Assembly: GCA_024233305.1 (NCBI GenBank)
Contig: JACKPV010000025.1
Coordinates: 248,001 to 312,000, forward strand
DNA length: 64,000 nt
Source of the DNA: Verrucomicrobiales bacterium
GTDB lineage: Bacteria; Verrucomicrobiota; Verrucomicrobiia; Limisphaerales; J093
Direction: 5' to 3'
Below the pieces are notes generated by a model that was not told the DNA's origin, searched no databases, and saw only the letters and a list, made by a program, of their open reading frames with translations. Each line of letters opens with the position of its first letter. Within the stretch, counting starts at the first letter, position 1. A program made the translations under genes and the position numbers. Shown here in pieces: positions 24,570 to 32,265 of this stretch.

Positions 24570-25211
24570 TCACCTTGACCGGTACCGGATGACGGCCAGA
24601 GAAAGCATTGCCAGGGCGGCGAGGAGCGCGGTGGCAGGCGGTTCCGGGATCGCCAGGAAGGTGATCGTGTCCCCCGAGCCGGCTAGGATCACTCCCCACG
24701 ATTGGTAGGGAACCAACAGCAGGTCCGCCAGACCTGCGCCGTCCACCCCCGTAGCGAAATCGATGCTGCCGCCAGAAGGGAACCCGGCGGGTACCCGGAC
24801 GTAATCGAGGTTCCCCAAAGGCTGCTGAGAAAAGCCGAGGTTCGCCCCCGGATCGGCTCGGAGATCGGGAAAGCGCTTCTCGATCGGGGGCGTCCCGAAG
24901 GAACTCAATCCGTTGAGCAGGGAATAGCGGGCATGGCTGGTCGACGCGGAAACCACGATGTTCTGCTCGGGATCCGGCGCGATTTGGATCGTGTTCACCC
25001 CATAGGAATCGGTGGCGTCCAGCGTCCAGCCCGTCAGGTCCAGCGTTCCCTTCGCGGTGATGTCGAGGTTCGGCCCGTTCTCCCGAATCGTGATCAGCAC
25101 CCCGGCGCATGCCTCGCCGACGCACAGCGCGGCGAGAAGAAGGGCCGGCAAGACAATCGAGGGGCATCGGACGGAAACCACGGTTCTTGCGACAGAGGGC
25201 ATGTTGTTCAT
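24570..25211 (-). CDS. PEP-CTERM sorting-signal protein
   Basis: 213 residues from ATG 25211. An N-terminal signal peptide (SIVLPALLLAALCVGEACA) is followed by a small beta-rich domain (ITIRENGPNLDITAKGTLDL, DATDSYGVNTIQIAPDP). The C-terminus is a PEP-CTERM signal: AIPEPPATALLAALAMLSLA, then a basic tail (IRYRSR). Such proteins are exported and processed by exosortase at the cell envelope. The target domain is unrecognised. Neither exosortase nor EPS genes are in this window. Confidence 0.85.
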   Translation of the reverse strand: MNNMPSVARTVVSVRCPSIVLPALLLAALCVGEACAGVLITIRENGPNLDITAKGTLDLTGWTLDATDSYGVNTIQIAPDPEQNIVVSASTSHARYSLLNGLSSFGTPPIEKRFPDLRADPGANLGFSQQPLGNLDYVRVPAGFPSGGSIDFATGVDGAGLADLLLVPYQSWGVILAGSGDTITFLAIPEPPATALLAALAMLSLAVIRYRSR

Positions 25212-25518
25212 GGCAGCTCTGACGCTCCCAAAGTGCCGGTTCCGCGTCAAGTCGTCGGCAAATCGGCACCCCATCCATCCGGGACGAGCGCCCGCGTCGG
25301 CGCCCACGGACAGTGCCCATCGCAACGGTCCCAAACCGCCGCCTCGTCGTTCTTGAAATCACCGGAGGGCACGGGTTTTCCGGACGCTGGCGGGCCGACG
25401 ACTTTCCGGCTTCGAGTCGGGCAGAGGCTTTGGCGGCGGACCGCGCTTCGCCAGGCTCAGCGCCGGGCCGGGTGGCTCCGTTCGCTACTCGGCCTGCTCC
25501 CCGCAAGCAAGGCAGCGG
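25212..25518. other. Spacer upstream of PEP-CTERM gene
   Basis: About 307 bases with no credible ORF. It should contain the promoter of the PEP-CTERM gene on the minus strand. No clear promoter boxes, repeats or hairpins with T-tracts were seen. Confidence 0.4.
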
Positions 25519-25932
25519 TCACTCGGGCCGGACCTGACGCCGTTGTTCCTTCTTGATCGAGCGCCGGGCCTTGTCCGCCAGCATTCGCTCCTTGGCGGCC
25601 CGACTGCGCTTGCGTTTCTGGTAGCGGCGCCGGGCGGCTTCGGCCTGGCGCTCGGCCCGTCGGACGCGGGCCAGTTCCTCGAGTTTGTCGAGCAGCATCT
25701 CCCGGGCGTGCAGCCGGTTCGCGCCTTGCTGGCGGGAGGTCTGACATTTGACCTGCAATCCACTCCTGACGTGAACCAGGAGGACGCAGGTCGCGGTCTT
25801 GTTGACGTTCTGACCGCCGGGTCCCGAGGAACGGACGAAGCTCTCCCGGAGGTCCTCCTCGCCCACGCCCAAGCGGGCCATCCGCCGGGCGATCTGCGAG
25901 GCGCGGTCGACGGGGACGGGGAATTCGCTCAT
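25519..25932 (-). CDS. Release-factor-like ribosome rescue protein (GGQ domain)
   Basis: 137 residues from ATG 25932 (MSEFPVPVDRASQIARRMAR). The peptidyl-tRNA hydrolysis motif GGQ is at 39-41 in SSGPGGQNVNKTATCVLL. The tail is strongly basic and coiled-coil-like (RYQKRKRSRAAKERMLADKA, ending RRSIKKEQRR). The architecture resembles ArfB/YaeJ and MTRFR: a catalytic RF1/2 domain without codon-recognition domains plus a basic tail. It probably releases peptides from stalled ribosomes. It lies 26 bases downstream of glpK on the same strand and may be cotranscribed. Confidence 0.85.
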   Translation of the reverse strand: MSEFPVPVDRASQIARRMARLGVGEEDLRESFVRSSGPGGQNVNKTATCVLLVHVRSGLQVKCQTSRQQGANRLHAREMLLDKLEELARVRRAERQAEAARRRYQKRKRSRAAKERMLADKARRSIKKEQRRQVRPE

Positions 25933-25958
25933 CAACGGGGAAACGTCGGCAGGGTTGA

Positions 25959-27464
25959 TCACCGGGAAACCGGCTCGCAGGCCCGGCGCCGCGCCAACTC
26001 CCAGCCCGCCAGCATTCGGCGGCGGGCGGACGGCTGCAGGGCCGGAGCGAACGTGCGGTCGACCTGCCACTGCGCGGCGATGGCATCCCTGGCGGGCCAC
26101 AACCCCACGGCCAACCCCGCCAGCAGGGCGGCCCCTTGGGCGGTGGTTTCGATGAACTGCGGGCGGACCACCGTGCGGCCGAGGAGATCGGCCTGCGTTT
26201 GCATCAGGAGGTTGTTCGCACAGGCGCCGCCATCCACGCGCAGTTCCTTGAGCCGCAGTCCCGTATCGGCCTCCATCGCGGCGACCACATCGCGAACCTG
26301 AAAGGCGATCCCTTCCAGCGCCGCCCGCGCCAGATGAGCCGCCGTGGCGCCGCGGGTCAGACCGCTGACCAGTCCCCGGGCGTGGGAGTCCCAGTGCGGC
26401 GCACCCAATCCGGAAAACGCCGGGACCAGAAACACGCCACCATTGTCCGGAACGCTGGCAGCGAGCGCCTCGATATCAGCCGCCCGGCGGATCAATCCCA
26501 GACCATCCCGCAGCCACTGCACGACCGCGCCCGCAATGAACACGCTCCCCTCGAGCGCATACTCGACCCGGTCCCCGATCTTCCAGGCGATGGTGGTCAG
26601 CAACCGGTTGCGCGAGGTCATGGGTTTGGCGCCCGTGTTCAGCACGAGGAAGCACCCCGTCCCGTAGGTGTTCTTCGCCATGCCCGGACGAAAACAGGCT
26701 TGCCCGAACAAAGCCGCCTGCTGATCCCCGGCCACGCCGCCGACGGGAATCGCGCCACCCAGAACCGACGTTTCGGCCAGTTCCCCCGCCGTCGGCACGA
26801 CCTCCGGCAGCACACTGCGCGGGATGCCGAACAGGCGCAGCAACTCTTCATCCCATTCGAGACGGTGGATGTTGAACAGCATCGTGCGCGCCGCGTTGCT
26901 GACATCGGTAAGGTGGCGCCGGCCTCCGGTGAGATGCCACAGGAGCCAGGAATCCACTGTGCCGAAAGCCAGCTTGCCGGCCCGGGCCAGCGACCTCGCC
27001 TCCGGCACCTGCTTGAGCATCCACTGCAACTTGGTGGCGGAAAAATAGGCATCGATGATCAAGCCCGTCTTCTCCTGGATCATCGCGGCGGCCCCGTCGC
27101 GTCGAAGCCGGTCGCAAATGCCGGTCGTGCGGCGGTCCTGCCAGACAATGGCCGGATGCACCGGTCGCCCGGTCGTCCGGTCCCAGGCCAGCGTGGTCTC
27201 GCGCTGGTTGGTGATCCCGATGGCGGCCACCTCGCCGGGCCCGACGCCCCCCCGACGCAGGGCCTGCCGGGCCACCGCAAGTTGAGTGCGCCAGAGATCC
27301 ATCGGGTCGTGCTCGACCCATCCGGGTTGGGGAAAATGCTGCCGAAATTCGCGCTGCGCCGAGGCCTGCTGCCGGCCCTGCCGGTCGAAGAGGATGGCGC
27401 GCGAACTGGTCGTGCCCTGGTCCAGGGCGAGGATGTATTGGCGGTTTGGCTGGGTCGGTGGCAT
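25959..27464 (-). CDS. glpK: Glycerol kinase
   Basis: 501 residues from ATG 27464. FGGY kinase hallmarks are all present: YILALDQGTTSSRAILFD at the N-terminus, PGWVEHDPMDLW, GITNQRETTLAWDRTTG, VWQDRRT, then GGVAGDQQAALFGQACF, KNTYGTGCFLVLNTG, and ELRVDGGACANNLLMQTQAD. Length is standard. It phosphorylates glycerol to sn-glycerol 3-phosphate. No glpF or glpD neighbours are visible. The product is followed by the GGQ rescue factor. Confidence 0.96.
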   Translation of the reverse strand: MPPTQPNRQYILALDQGTTSSRAILFDRQGRQQASAQREFRQHFPQPGWVEHDPMDLWRTQLAVARQALRRGGVGPGEVAAIGITNQRETTLAWDRTTGRPVHPAIVWQDRRTTGICDRLRRDGAAAMIQEKTGLIIDAYFSATKLQWMLKQVPEARSLARAGKLAFGTVDSWLLWHLTGGRRHLTDVSNAARTMLFNIHRLEWDEELLRLFGIPRSVLPEVVPTAGELAETSVLGGAIPVGGVAGDQQAALFGQACFRPGMAKNTYGTGCFLVLNTGAKPMTSRNRLLTTIAWKIGDRVEYALEGSVFIAGAVVQWLRDGLGLIRRAADIEALAASVPDNGGVFLVPAFSGLGAPHWDSHARGLVSGLTRGATAAHLARAALEGIAFQVRDVVAAMEADTGLRLKELRVDGGACANNLLMQTQADLLGRTVVRPQFIETTAQGAALLAGLAVGLWPARDAIAAQWQVDRTFAPALQPSARRRMLAGWELARRRACEPVSR

Positions 27465-27673
27465 GGCGTGATGCGGGCTTCATACCCTCAAGCGCCCCGA
27501 CCCGAACAGCAGAAAAGCGCTGGCGCGCCCCAACCCTCCCGCCGGACCGACCGGTGACCAGCGGCCCCGCCCCCTGGGCCGGCCTGGCGGCCGCCGACAA
27601 AAAGTCGTGGCAAACCACCAAAGGGTTTGACGGCCAGGATCAGGATCGCTAGCGTTCCCGTCCGCTTTGGAAT

Positions 27674-27748
27674 TCCAGAGTAGCTCAATGGTAGAGCACG
27701 CGGCTGTTAACCGTGGGGTTGTAGGTTCGAGCCCTACCTCTGGAGCCA
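27674..27748 (+). tRNA. tRNA-Asn (anticodon GTT), CCA encoded
   Basis: Cloverleaf TCCAGAG...CTCTGGA with D-loop AGCTCAATGGTAGAGC, anticodon loop CTGTTAACC (GTT), and T-arm GTAGGTTCGAGCCCTAC. G73 is followed by an encoded CCA. The acceptor pairs perfectly over seven bases. A phage-type integrase gene begins 192 bases downstream in the same direction, a classic attachment-site arrangement. Confidence 0.97.
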
Positions 27749-27805
27749 TTTCTTAAGCCGTTCATCCCCAAGCAGTTGGGAGGTGAGTTTGGGCTAAATT
27801 GGCCC

Positions 27806-27828
27806 AACTGTCAGAAGAACTGTCAGAA
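27806..27828 (+). repeat. Two direct AACTGTCAGAA repeats near tRNA-Asn (arm-type site candidate)
   Basis: AACTGTCAGAA occurs at 27806-27816 and 27818-27828, a 12-bp period, just after an imperfect palindrome GGGCTAAATTGGCCC at 27791-27805. Position between tRNA-Asn and the integrase gene suggests integrase binding sites. Confidence 0.5.
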
Positions 27829-27940
27829 AAACACCCCTCCGAGACACGACTCCGCCACGATCCCGCACTGCTTGGGATTACTCCGTCACTGCTCCCTAAC
27901 AGGCCGGGGCTTGCGCCGTTTACCCTAACCAACGGCGCCC

Positions 27941-29044
27941 ATGAAGCAGCGATACTACCTCTTCCGTCGCGGTCGGGTCTTCTACTTCCAGGACGGAGAG
28001 ACCGGCCGGCAGACCAGCCTGCGGACCGTCGACCGCCGGAAGGCGGAGCGGATTCTCCTGGCCAAGAACGAGGCGTCCGAGCAGCCGGCGCTCAACCTCA
28101 GCCTCGCTCGGGCCTACCTCACCGCCCACAACGCGGAGATGGTCAACCGCACCTGGGAGGACGTCATGCAGGAGCTCGCCTCCCACGGCGTCGACTCCAC
28201 CCAGGAACGCTCCCGGCGCGAGTTCCGTTCCGCGGCTTACGATCCCATCCGCAGCCGGCGAATCATCGAGACCCGCAGCGAGGACTTCCTCGCGGTGCTC
28301 CGGGCGGGCGGCCGCGCCACCAACCATTACCTTCGCCGACTCCAGAATCTCGCCCTTGGCCTCGGCTGGCTTCCCTGGACGGTGTTGAGCCAGAGTTGCT
28401 GGCCCAAGCAACCGCCGCGTCCGAAGCGGGGCATCACGGGGGAGGAACACAAGGCGATCCTCGCGGCTGAGGCTCCGGGGGAGCGGCGCCTTTACTACGA
28501 CTTCCTCTGGGAAACCGGCACCAGCCAGACCGACGCCGCGAAGATGGACGCCGAGAACGTCGACTGGGAACAAGGCCTCCTCGTCTATTTCCGCCAGAAG
28601 CTGCGCGGTCGGGCCGCGCCGCCCGCCCAACTCGTGATTGGACCACGCCTGGCGGAGATTCTGGAGCAGTTGCCCAAGGAGGGGCCGCTGTTTCCCAAGA
28701 TCCAGCAACTCTCGGCCAACCATCGGGCGGCGGAGTTCAACCGTCGCTGTCGCCTGCTGGGGATCAAGGGCGTCAGCCTCCATTCCTACCGTTACGCCTG
28801 GGCCGAACGCGCGATGGTCTGTGGCTACCCCGAGCGTTTTGCCCAGGTCGCGCTGGGCCACAACTCCCGGGCCGTGCATCACGCATACGCCAAACAGGCC
28901 AGGGTAAAGGTGCCGTCGCTGGAGGAGTTCGCAGCTGCTGCCTCCGACAAGGTGGTTGCGCTTCCGGGTCCGCGGACAAGGCAGCCATCAGGCAGGTCGG
29001 ATGGAATCGATGTCAAATCCAGCAGGGGAGGGAGTGACCTCTGA
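27941..29044 (+). CDS. Tyrosine recombinase/integrase lacking the first catalytic Arg
   Basis: 367 residues from ATG 27941 (MKQRYYLFRRGRVFYFQDGE). A short N-terminal DNA-binding part uses RRKAERILLAKNEA. In the catalytic domain, box II reads SLHSYRYAWAERA (His and Arg kept), and ALGHNSRAVHHAYAKQA supplies His and Tyr. At box I, where T-G-x-R-x-x-E is expected, the sequence is ETGTSQTDAAKM, so the first Arg is replaced by Ser. This 'GxSQTD' form recurs in Verrucomicrobiota recombinases and may define a distinct subfamily rather than a dead enzyme. Its position directly after tRNA-Asn suggests site-specific integration there. Confidence 0.88.
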   Translation: MKQRYYLFRRGRVFYFQDGETGRQTSLRTVDRRKAERILLAKNEASEQPALNLSLARAYLTAHNAEMVNRTWEDVMQELASHGVDSTQERSRREFRSAAYDPIRSRRIIETRSEDFLAVLRAGGRATNHYLRRLQNLALGLGWLPWTVLSQSCWPKQPPRPKRGITGEEHKAILAAEAPGERRLYYDFLWETGTSQTDAAKMDAENVDWEQGLLVYFRQKLRGRAAPPAQLVIGPRLAEILEQLPKEGPLFPKIQQLSANHRAAEFNRRCRLLGIKGVSLHSYRYAWAERAMVCGYPERFAQVALGHNSRAVHHAYAKQARVKVPSLEEFAAAASDKVVALPGPRTRQPSGRSDGIDVKSSRGGSDL

Positions 29045-29274
29045 ACGCGCGACTTCTTCCCAAAGCGCCCTGACCAAAGCCGGCTTCTCCTCGATGCCCC
29101 TGCGCCTGAGTCCTTCAACCAGTCCGACGAGCTTCGGCACAAACCAGTCGCCGCCAACTGCTCAACCAACCGCTCCACGAACAGCGTCCGAGGCTGGTAC
29201 GAAACCGCTGGGGAAACACTGTGTTGGACAGGCTCCGCACACACCCTCAACCAGGACCGCGAAAGCCGACATTC
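29041..29274 (-). pseudogene. Disrupted remnant downstream of UPF0175 gene (possible DUF3368-type PIN toxin)
   Basis: Downstream of the UPF0175 gene on the minus strand an ATG (overlapping its stop as ATGA) opens only a few codons. A protein-like segment in a different frame, after a TGA, reads GDWFVPKLVGLVEGLRRRGI and then EEKPALVRALWEEVARSE. This weakly resembles the last helices of DUF3368 PIN proteins, the usual partner of UPF0175 antitoxins. The identity is tentative. No intact toxin frame exists here. Confidence 0.3.
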
Positions 29275-29278
29275 CGAT

Positions 29279-29539
29279 TCATGGAGAATCCAGTCCAGCC
29301 AGCGATCGGCGGTCGATCTCCGCATCCGCCAGCGTGTAGGGACGCTTCGCGTGATGGCGGGTCAGAAAATCCTCCGTCTGCCAATAATCGAGCTCCAATG
29401 CCCGGCTGACCTGGTGGCGCGACAGTTTTCCGGTCCGGTACCCGTCAGCAACCAAGGCCTCGATGAGCCGATGCGGCGACTCGTCGATTGGCCCCAGGAA
29501 AGGGACGATTTCATCCGGTATCTGAACTTGCACTCGCAT
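29279..29539 (-). CDS. UPF0175 family antitoxin-like protein
   Basis: 86 residues (MRVQVQIPDEIVPFLGPIDE). The pattern ...LIEALVADGYRTGKLSRHQV followed by a helix-turn-helix-like SRALELDYWQTEDFLTRH matches UPF0175 proteins, small DNA-binding antitoxins usually paired with PIN-domain (DUF3368) toxins. No intact toxin follows. It is the downstream member of two UPF0175-like genes 89 bases apart. Confidence 0.7.
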   Translation of the reverse strand: MRVQVQIPDEIVPFLGPIDESPHRLIEALVADGYRTGKLSRHQVSRALELDYWQTEDFLTRHHAKRPYTLADAEIDRRSLAGLDSP

Positions 29540-29628
29540 CGCTGGCTTGCTCCGTGTTCACCGCTGCGTGGTCGAGTCCTCGCCGATGCTGAACGATGCC
29601 GTCAAGGGCTAACCTTCAGCGGCCACGA

Positions 29629-29910
29629 TCATCGCCAAACCGGCCCCAGGATTCGTTCAAGCGTGGCCCGATCCTGCTCCACGTCCTCAACCGACAACCC
29701 TCCCGTGCCCACCTCGTGCCGCTTCAGCAGGGCGCCGGTTTCAAACCGGTCCTGGCGAAGCGCCTGGCCGACCTGCGCGTGGGTGAGCTTGCCCTCTCCG
29801 AACAGCGAAATCACCAGAGCTCCTTTCGCCGTCTGGCCCAAGTGTTGAGTTGAAGCGCTCAACGCCAGCTCCAATTCCGGTGTCAGTTCGATGGCAAAAC
29901 TCAGTGTCAT
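29629..29910 (-). CDS. UPF0175 family antitoxin-like protein (second copy, divergent)
   Basis: 93 residues (MTLSFAIELTPELELALSAS). It has the family signature GALVISLFGEGKLTHAQVGQ and ALRQDRFETGALLKRHEVG. Sequence identity with the neighbouring UPF0175 gene is low, so this is not a recent duplication. No PIN toxin is found next to it. Both genes may be leftover antitoxins. Confidence 0.65.
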   Translation of the reverse strand: MTLSFAIELTPELELALSASTQHLGQTAKGALVISLFGEGKLTHAQVGQALRQDRFETGALLKRHEVGTGGLSVEDVEQDRATLERILGPVWR

Positions 29911-29993
29911 CAGTCAGAATCCCCGGACTCAACGTGCTTCCTCCATGGCATCACGTCTCTGAGCCCTTCCGCAAGGGGCGCACTGTGCCTCGG

Positions 29994-30413
29994 CTATGGT
30001 GCCGAAAACGGATTCAGCACCCCGGCTCCGGTGTCGGCCACGTCGCCCACGTTGCGCGTGACCAGAACCAGATCGTGGGTCAGCGCCGTCGCCGCCAGCA
30101 GGCCGTCCACCGTGGGGATTGGCCGGACGGCTGCCAAGTGCCCCCATTGGTCCGCAATCGGAACGGTCACCGGCAGGATTCGGTCGCCGTAGGAACGTTC
30201 CAGCCTGGCCAGCCAGTTTCCCAACGCCCGCGCCTTGACCGGGTCCCGCCGCCGCGCCCGTTCGATGCCGGCCCGGATCTCTCCCACCACGAGCACGCTC
30301 AGGAACAGCTCCTGATCCTCCACCACCTCGAACCACGCGCGAACGCCGGAATTGGTCCTTCGCCCCTTGCGCAGCTCGCTCACCACGTTCGTGCCCAGCA
30401 AGTATCCGCTCAT
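29994..30413 (-). CDS. PIN-domain toxin (VapC/FitB-like) with mutated first active-site Asp
   Basis: 139 residues from ATG 30413 (MSGYLLGTNVVSELRKG). PIN features are ELFLSVLVVGEIRAGIERAR, IPTVDGLLAATALTHDL and LVTRNVGDVADTG. The normal first motif is L-L-D-T-N-V; here residue 7 is Gly (codon GGC; GAC would be Asp), while the other acidic positions remain. Family members are Mg2+-dependent RNases. The missing Asp would be expected to abolish or weaken cleavage. It is translationally coupled to the upstream antitoxin by an ATGA overlap. Confidence 0.88.
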   Translation of the reverse strand: MSGYLLGTNVVSELRKGRRTNSGVRAWFEVVEDQELFLSVLVVGEIRAGIERARRRDPVKARALGNWLARLERSYGDRILPVTVPIADQWGHLAAVRPIPTVDGLLAATALTHDLVLVTRNVGDVADTGAGVLNPFSAP

Positions 30414-30646
30414 AGATCAACGTCCCGCCCCCGGTCCTTACGGCGCGCAAAGAGCTCGTCCGGCCCCGCGTCGGGCATCTGGGCCAGGTGGGCCTTGAAG
30501 GAGGCTCTTTTCCCGGACGGACCGAACAAGGCCTCGCGGAGAATGCGTCGGTGTTCTTCCTCCATGGACACGCCCCGGGCGCCCGCCCGCGCCTTGAGCT
30601 TCTTGACGACTTTCTCTTCGATTCCGCGAACGATCAGTTGTGGCAT
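30410..30646 (-). CDS. FitA/VapB-like ribbon-helix-helix antitoxin
   Basis: 78 residues from ATG 30646 (MPQLIVRGIEEKVVKKLKAR). The start with a beta-strand followed by VVKKLKARAGARGVSMEEEHR is the ribbon-helix-helix form of FitA-type antitoxins. The C-terminal part (ELFARRKDRGRDVDL) would clamp the toxin. It precedes and overlaps the PIN toxin gene, and should autoregulate the pair through its own promoter. A longer frame upstream to 30685 was rejected as it lacks family similarity. Confidence 0.85.
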   Translation of the reverse strand: MPQLIVRGIEEKVVKKLKARAGARGVSMEEEHRRILREALFGPSGKRASFKAHLAQMPDAGPDELFARRKDRGRDVDL

Positions 30647-30736
30647 GGTGCATTCGATTTCCAACAATGCTAGCAATGATATCACAGCGCGCTGAGTGGA
30701 TCAATGGCTTTGGGGAAAGGTCTCCTGTTTCAATCC

Positions 30737-31699
30737 CTACTGCCCCGCCCGGTGGCTTGACGCGCGCAGAACGTCGTTCCAATCCAGGCCGCGATTGGTG
30801 GGCAGGTCTTCGACAATCCGAATCTTTGGCCCCAACTGCTCCAGCACGGCACGAAGCGCTGCGGCGAGCTTGTCGCCGCCGGGGTCGTTATCGGTGGCGA
30901 GGATGATCGAGCTTTCCTCGTGAAGGCTGGCGGCCGCTTTGCGGATCAGTTCGGGTTGCGTGGAGTTGAGCGCGCCGGCGATGCTCGCGTAACGGTAGGT
31001 GGTCGGCCGGCGGATGGCGAAGTGGCTCAGGGCGTCGATGGCGGATTCGGTGATGACCAGCGCGGTGTCGTCGGGCTTCGTGTTGCTCAACCAGAGGCCT
31101 TTCTGCCCGCTGCTCGCAAAGCCGGTGAACCCGTGGTTCTTGAGCTCATAGCCACAAACGCCGTCTTCGTCCCAATGAGGGAACACCGCGTTCCCCCGCG
31201 CATCGACCCGGATGGAGCCCTCGAAACGACGGTCCCCCAGCACCTCCGGCGGAATCCCCCGCGCCCTTTCCAGGTAGGCATGACGGCTGTCAATGGGCTG
31301 CATCGCCTCGAACCGCCCGCGGACCTGTTCACGGTCTTTCGCAGGGCTTGGACGCAGGGAGGGGAGTGCCAGACCGCGGGCGAGCGTTGTGAGGGGAGGT
31401 GAGGGACTGGACCCGATCCACGGGCGCAGTTCTTTGCGGACCTCGCCCAGCGACAGGCCGTGCCGGCGCTGGACGAAATCGATGATGGTGCCGTGGTCTT
31501 GGTCGTCGCGCACCGAGAAGTAGACCCAATGACCCGCTTCCTCGCGCGCGATGATGATCTTGTCTCCGCTTGGGTGCCGCAGGGCCGCCGAACTGCGGCT
31601 GGAGGCCTTGCGGTCCAGTTCGTAGCCGGCCGCTTCGGCGTAGCGGACCAGGTCAATGTCCCGTTTGAATCGCTCCAGTTCCTCCCGTTGATCGAGCAT
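30737..31699 (-). CDS. Toprim domain protein (DUF3991-type, primase-like)
   Basis: 320 residues from ATG 31699 (MLDQREELERFKRDIDLVRY). The N-terminal half resembles DUF3991 (SGDKIIIAREEAGHWVYFSV, GTIIDFVQRRHGLSLGEVRK). The C-terminal half is a Toprim fold: VITESAIDAL supplies the Glu and IILATDNDPGGD the Asp-x-Asp. Such proteins occur on plasmids and integrative elements beside relaxases or replication genes. A catalytic primase role is not shown. Its presence supports the mobile origin of the island. Confidence 0.8.
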   Translation of the reverse strand: MLDQREELERFKRDIDLVRYAEAAGYELDRKASSRSSAALRHPSGDKIIIAREEAGHWVYFSVRDDQDHGTIIDFVQRRHGLSLGEVRKELRPWIGSSPSPPLTTLARGLALPSLRPSPAKDREQVRGRFEAMQPIDSRHAYLERARGIPPEVLGDRRFEGSIRVDARGNAVFPHWDEDGVCGYELKNHGFTGFASSGQKGLWLSNTKPDDTALVITESAIDALSHFAIRRPTTYRYASIAGALNSTQPELIRKAAASLHEESSIILATDNDPGGDKLAAALRAVLEQLGPKIRIVEDLPTNRGLDWNDVLRASSHRAGQ

Positions 31700-31866
31700 C
31701 GCCCCCAAGCCCCCATGATGTCCGCATAGCACAGGCTGGGGCGGTAGGGAAGCGAACCGAGCGTTCGTTCTGCCGCGATGGGATGCTATGCCGCTTCCGT
31801 TCCGGTGGTCGAGGCAACAGGACCAGCAGCCGGACTCGGTGGAGATGTCAGCCATCGCCTGTCGGC

Positions 31867-32142
31867 TCACGCTGCCCGTTTGACCAACCGAGCGGCGACT
31901 CGCTGGCGAACCCGTGCCCGATCCGCTTCGTTACGTCCTTCAGCAGCATTGCTTCCAATACACCGCACCGGCCTCTGCGCCCATTCCGCCGGGAAAGCCG
32001 TTTCGCCGTCCGGTTGGCGCTCCTTCTCTTCCTTGAGCCGGCGCAGGCCGGCACGGACGACCTCGTCGGCGGTCTCGTAGAGGCCGCCCGCGACCTCCAG
32101 TTCGATGAATTCGATCAACGCGGGTGTCAAACACACGTCCAT
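31867..32142 (-). CDS. ParD-like antitoxin without adjacent toxin
   Basis: 91 residues from ATG 32142 (MDVCLTPALIEFIELEVAGG). The ribbon-helix-helix segment and YETADEVVRAGLRRLKEEKE are characteristic of ParD/CC2985 antitoxins. A long polar tail follows. The ParE toxin would normally overlap its end, but the next 167 bases contain no such gene. It may be an orphan antitoxin or an anti-addiction remnant. Confidence 0.7.
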   Translation of the reverse strand: MDVCLTPALIEFIELEVAGGLYETADEVVRAGLRRLKEEKERQPDGETAFPAEWAQRPVRCIGSNAAEGRNEADRARVRQRVAARLVKRAA

Positions 32143-32265
32143 GATGTTCTCCTGAAATCCGATGCCTGGCAGGAGCATTACCAGGAACGGCGAGAACGTA
32201 CAATCCCTGGCATCGCCGCGGGCGAAGGGCGCGCAGGTCCCGCTTCAGCCTGGCAAGGGCCGAGC

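Noticed and set aside
28879..29325. 148-codon minus-strand frame overlapping the end of the first integrase
   Set aside because: Overlaps integrase coding sequence and the UPF0175 gene; only part of the region in another frame looks protein-like.
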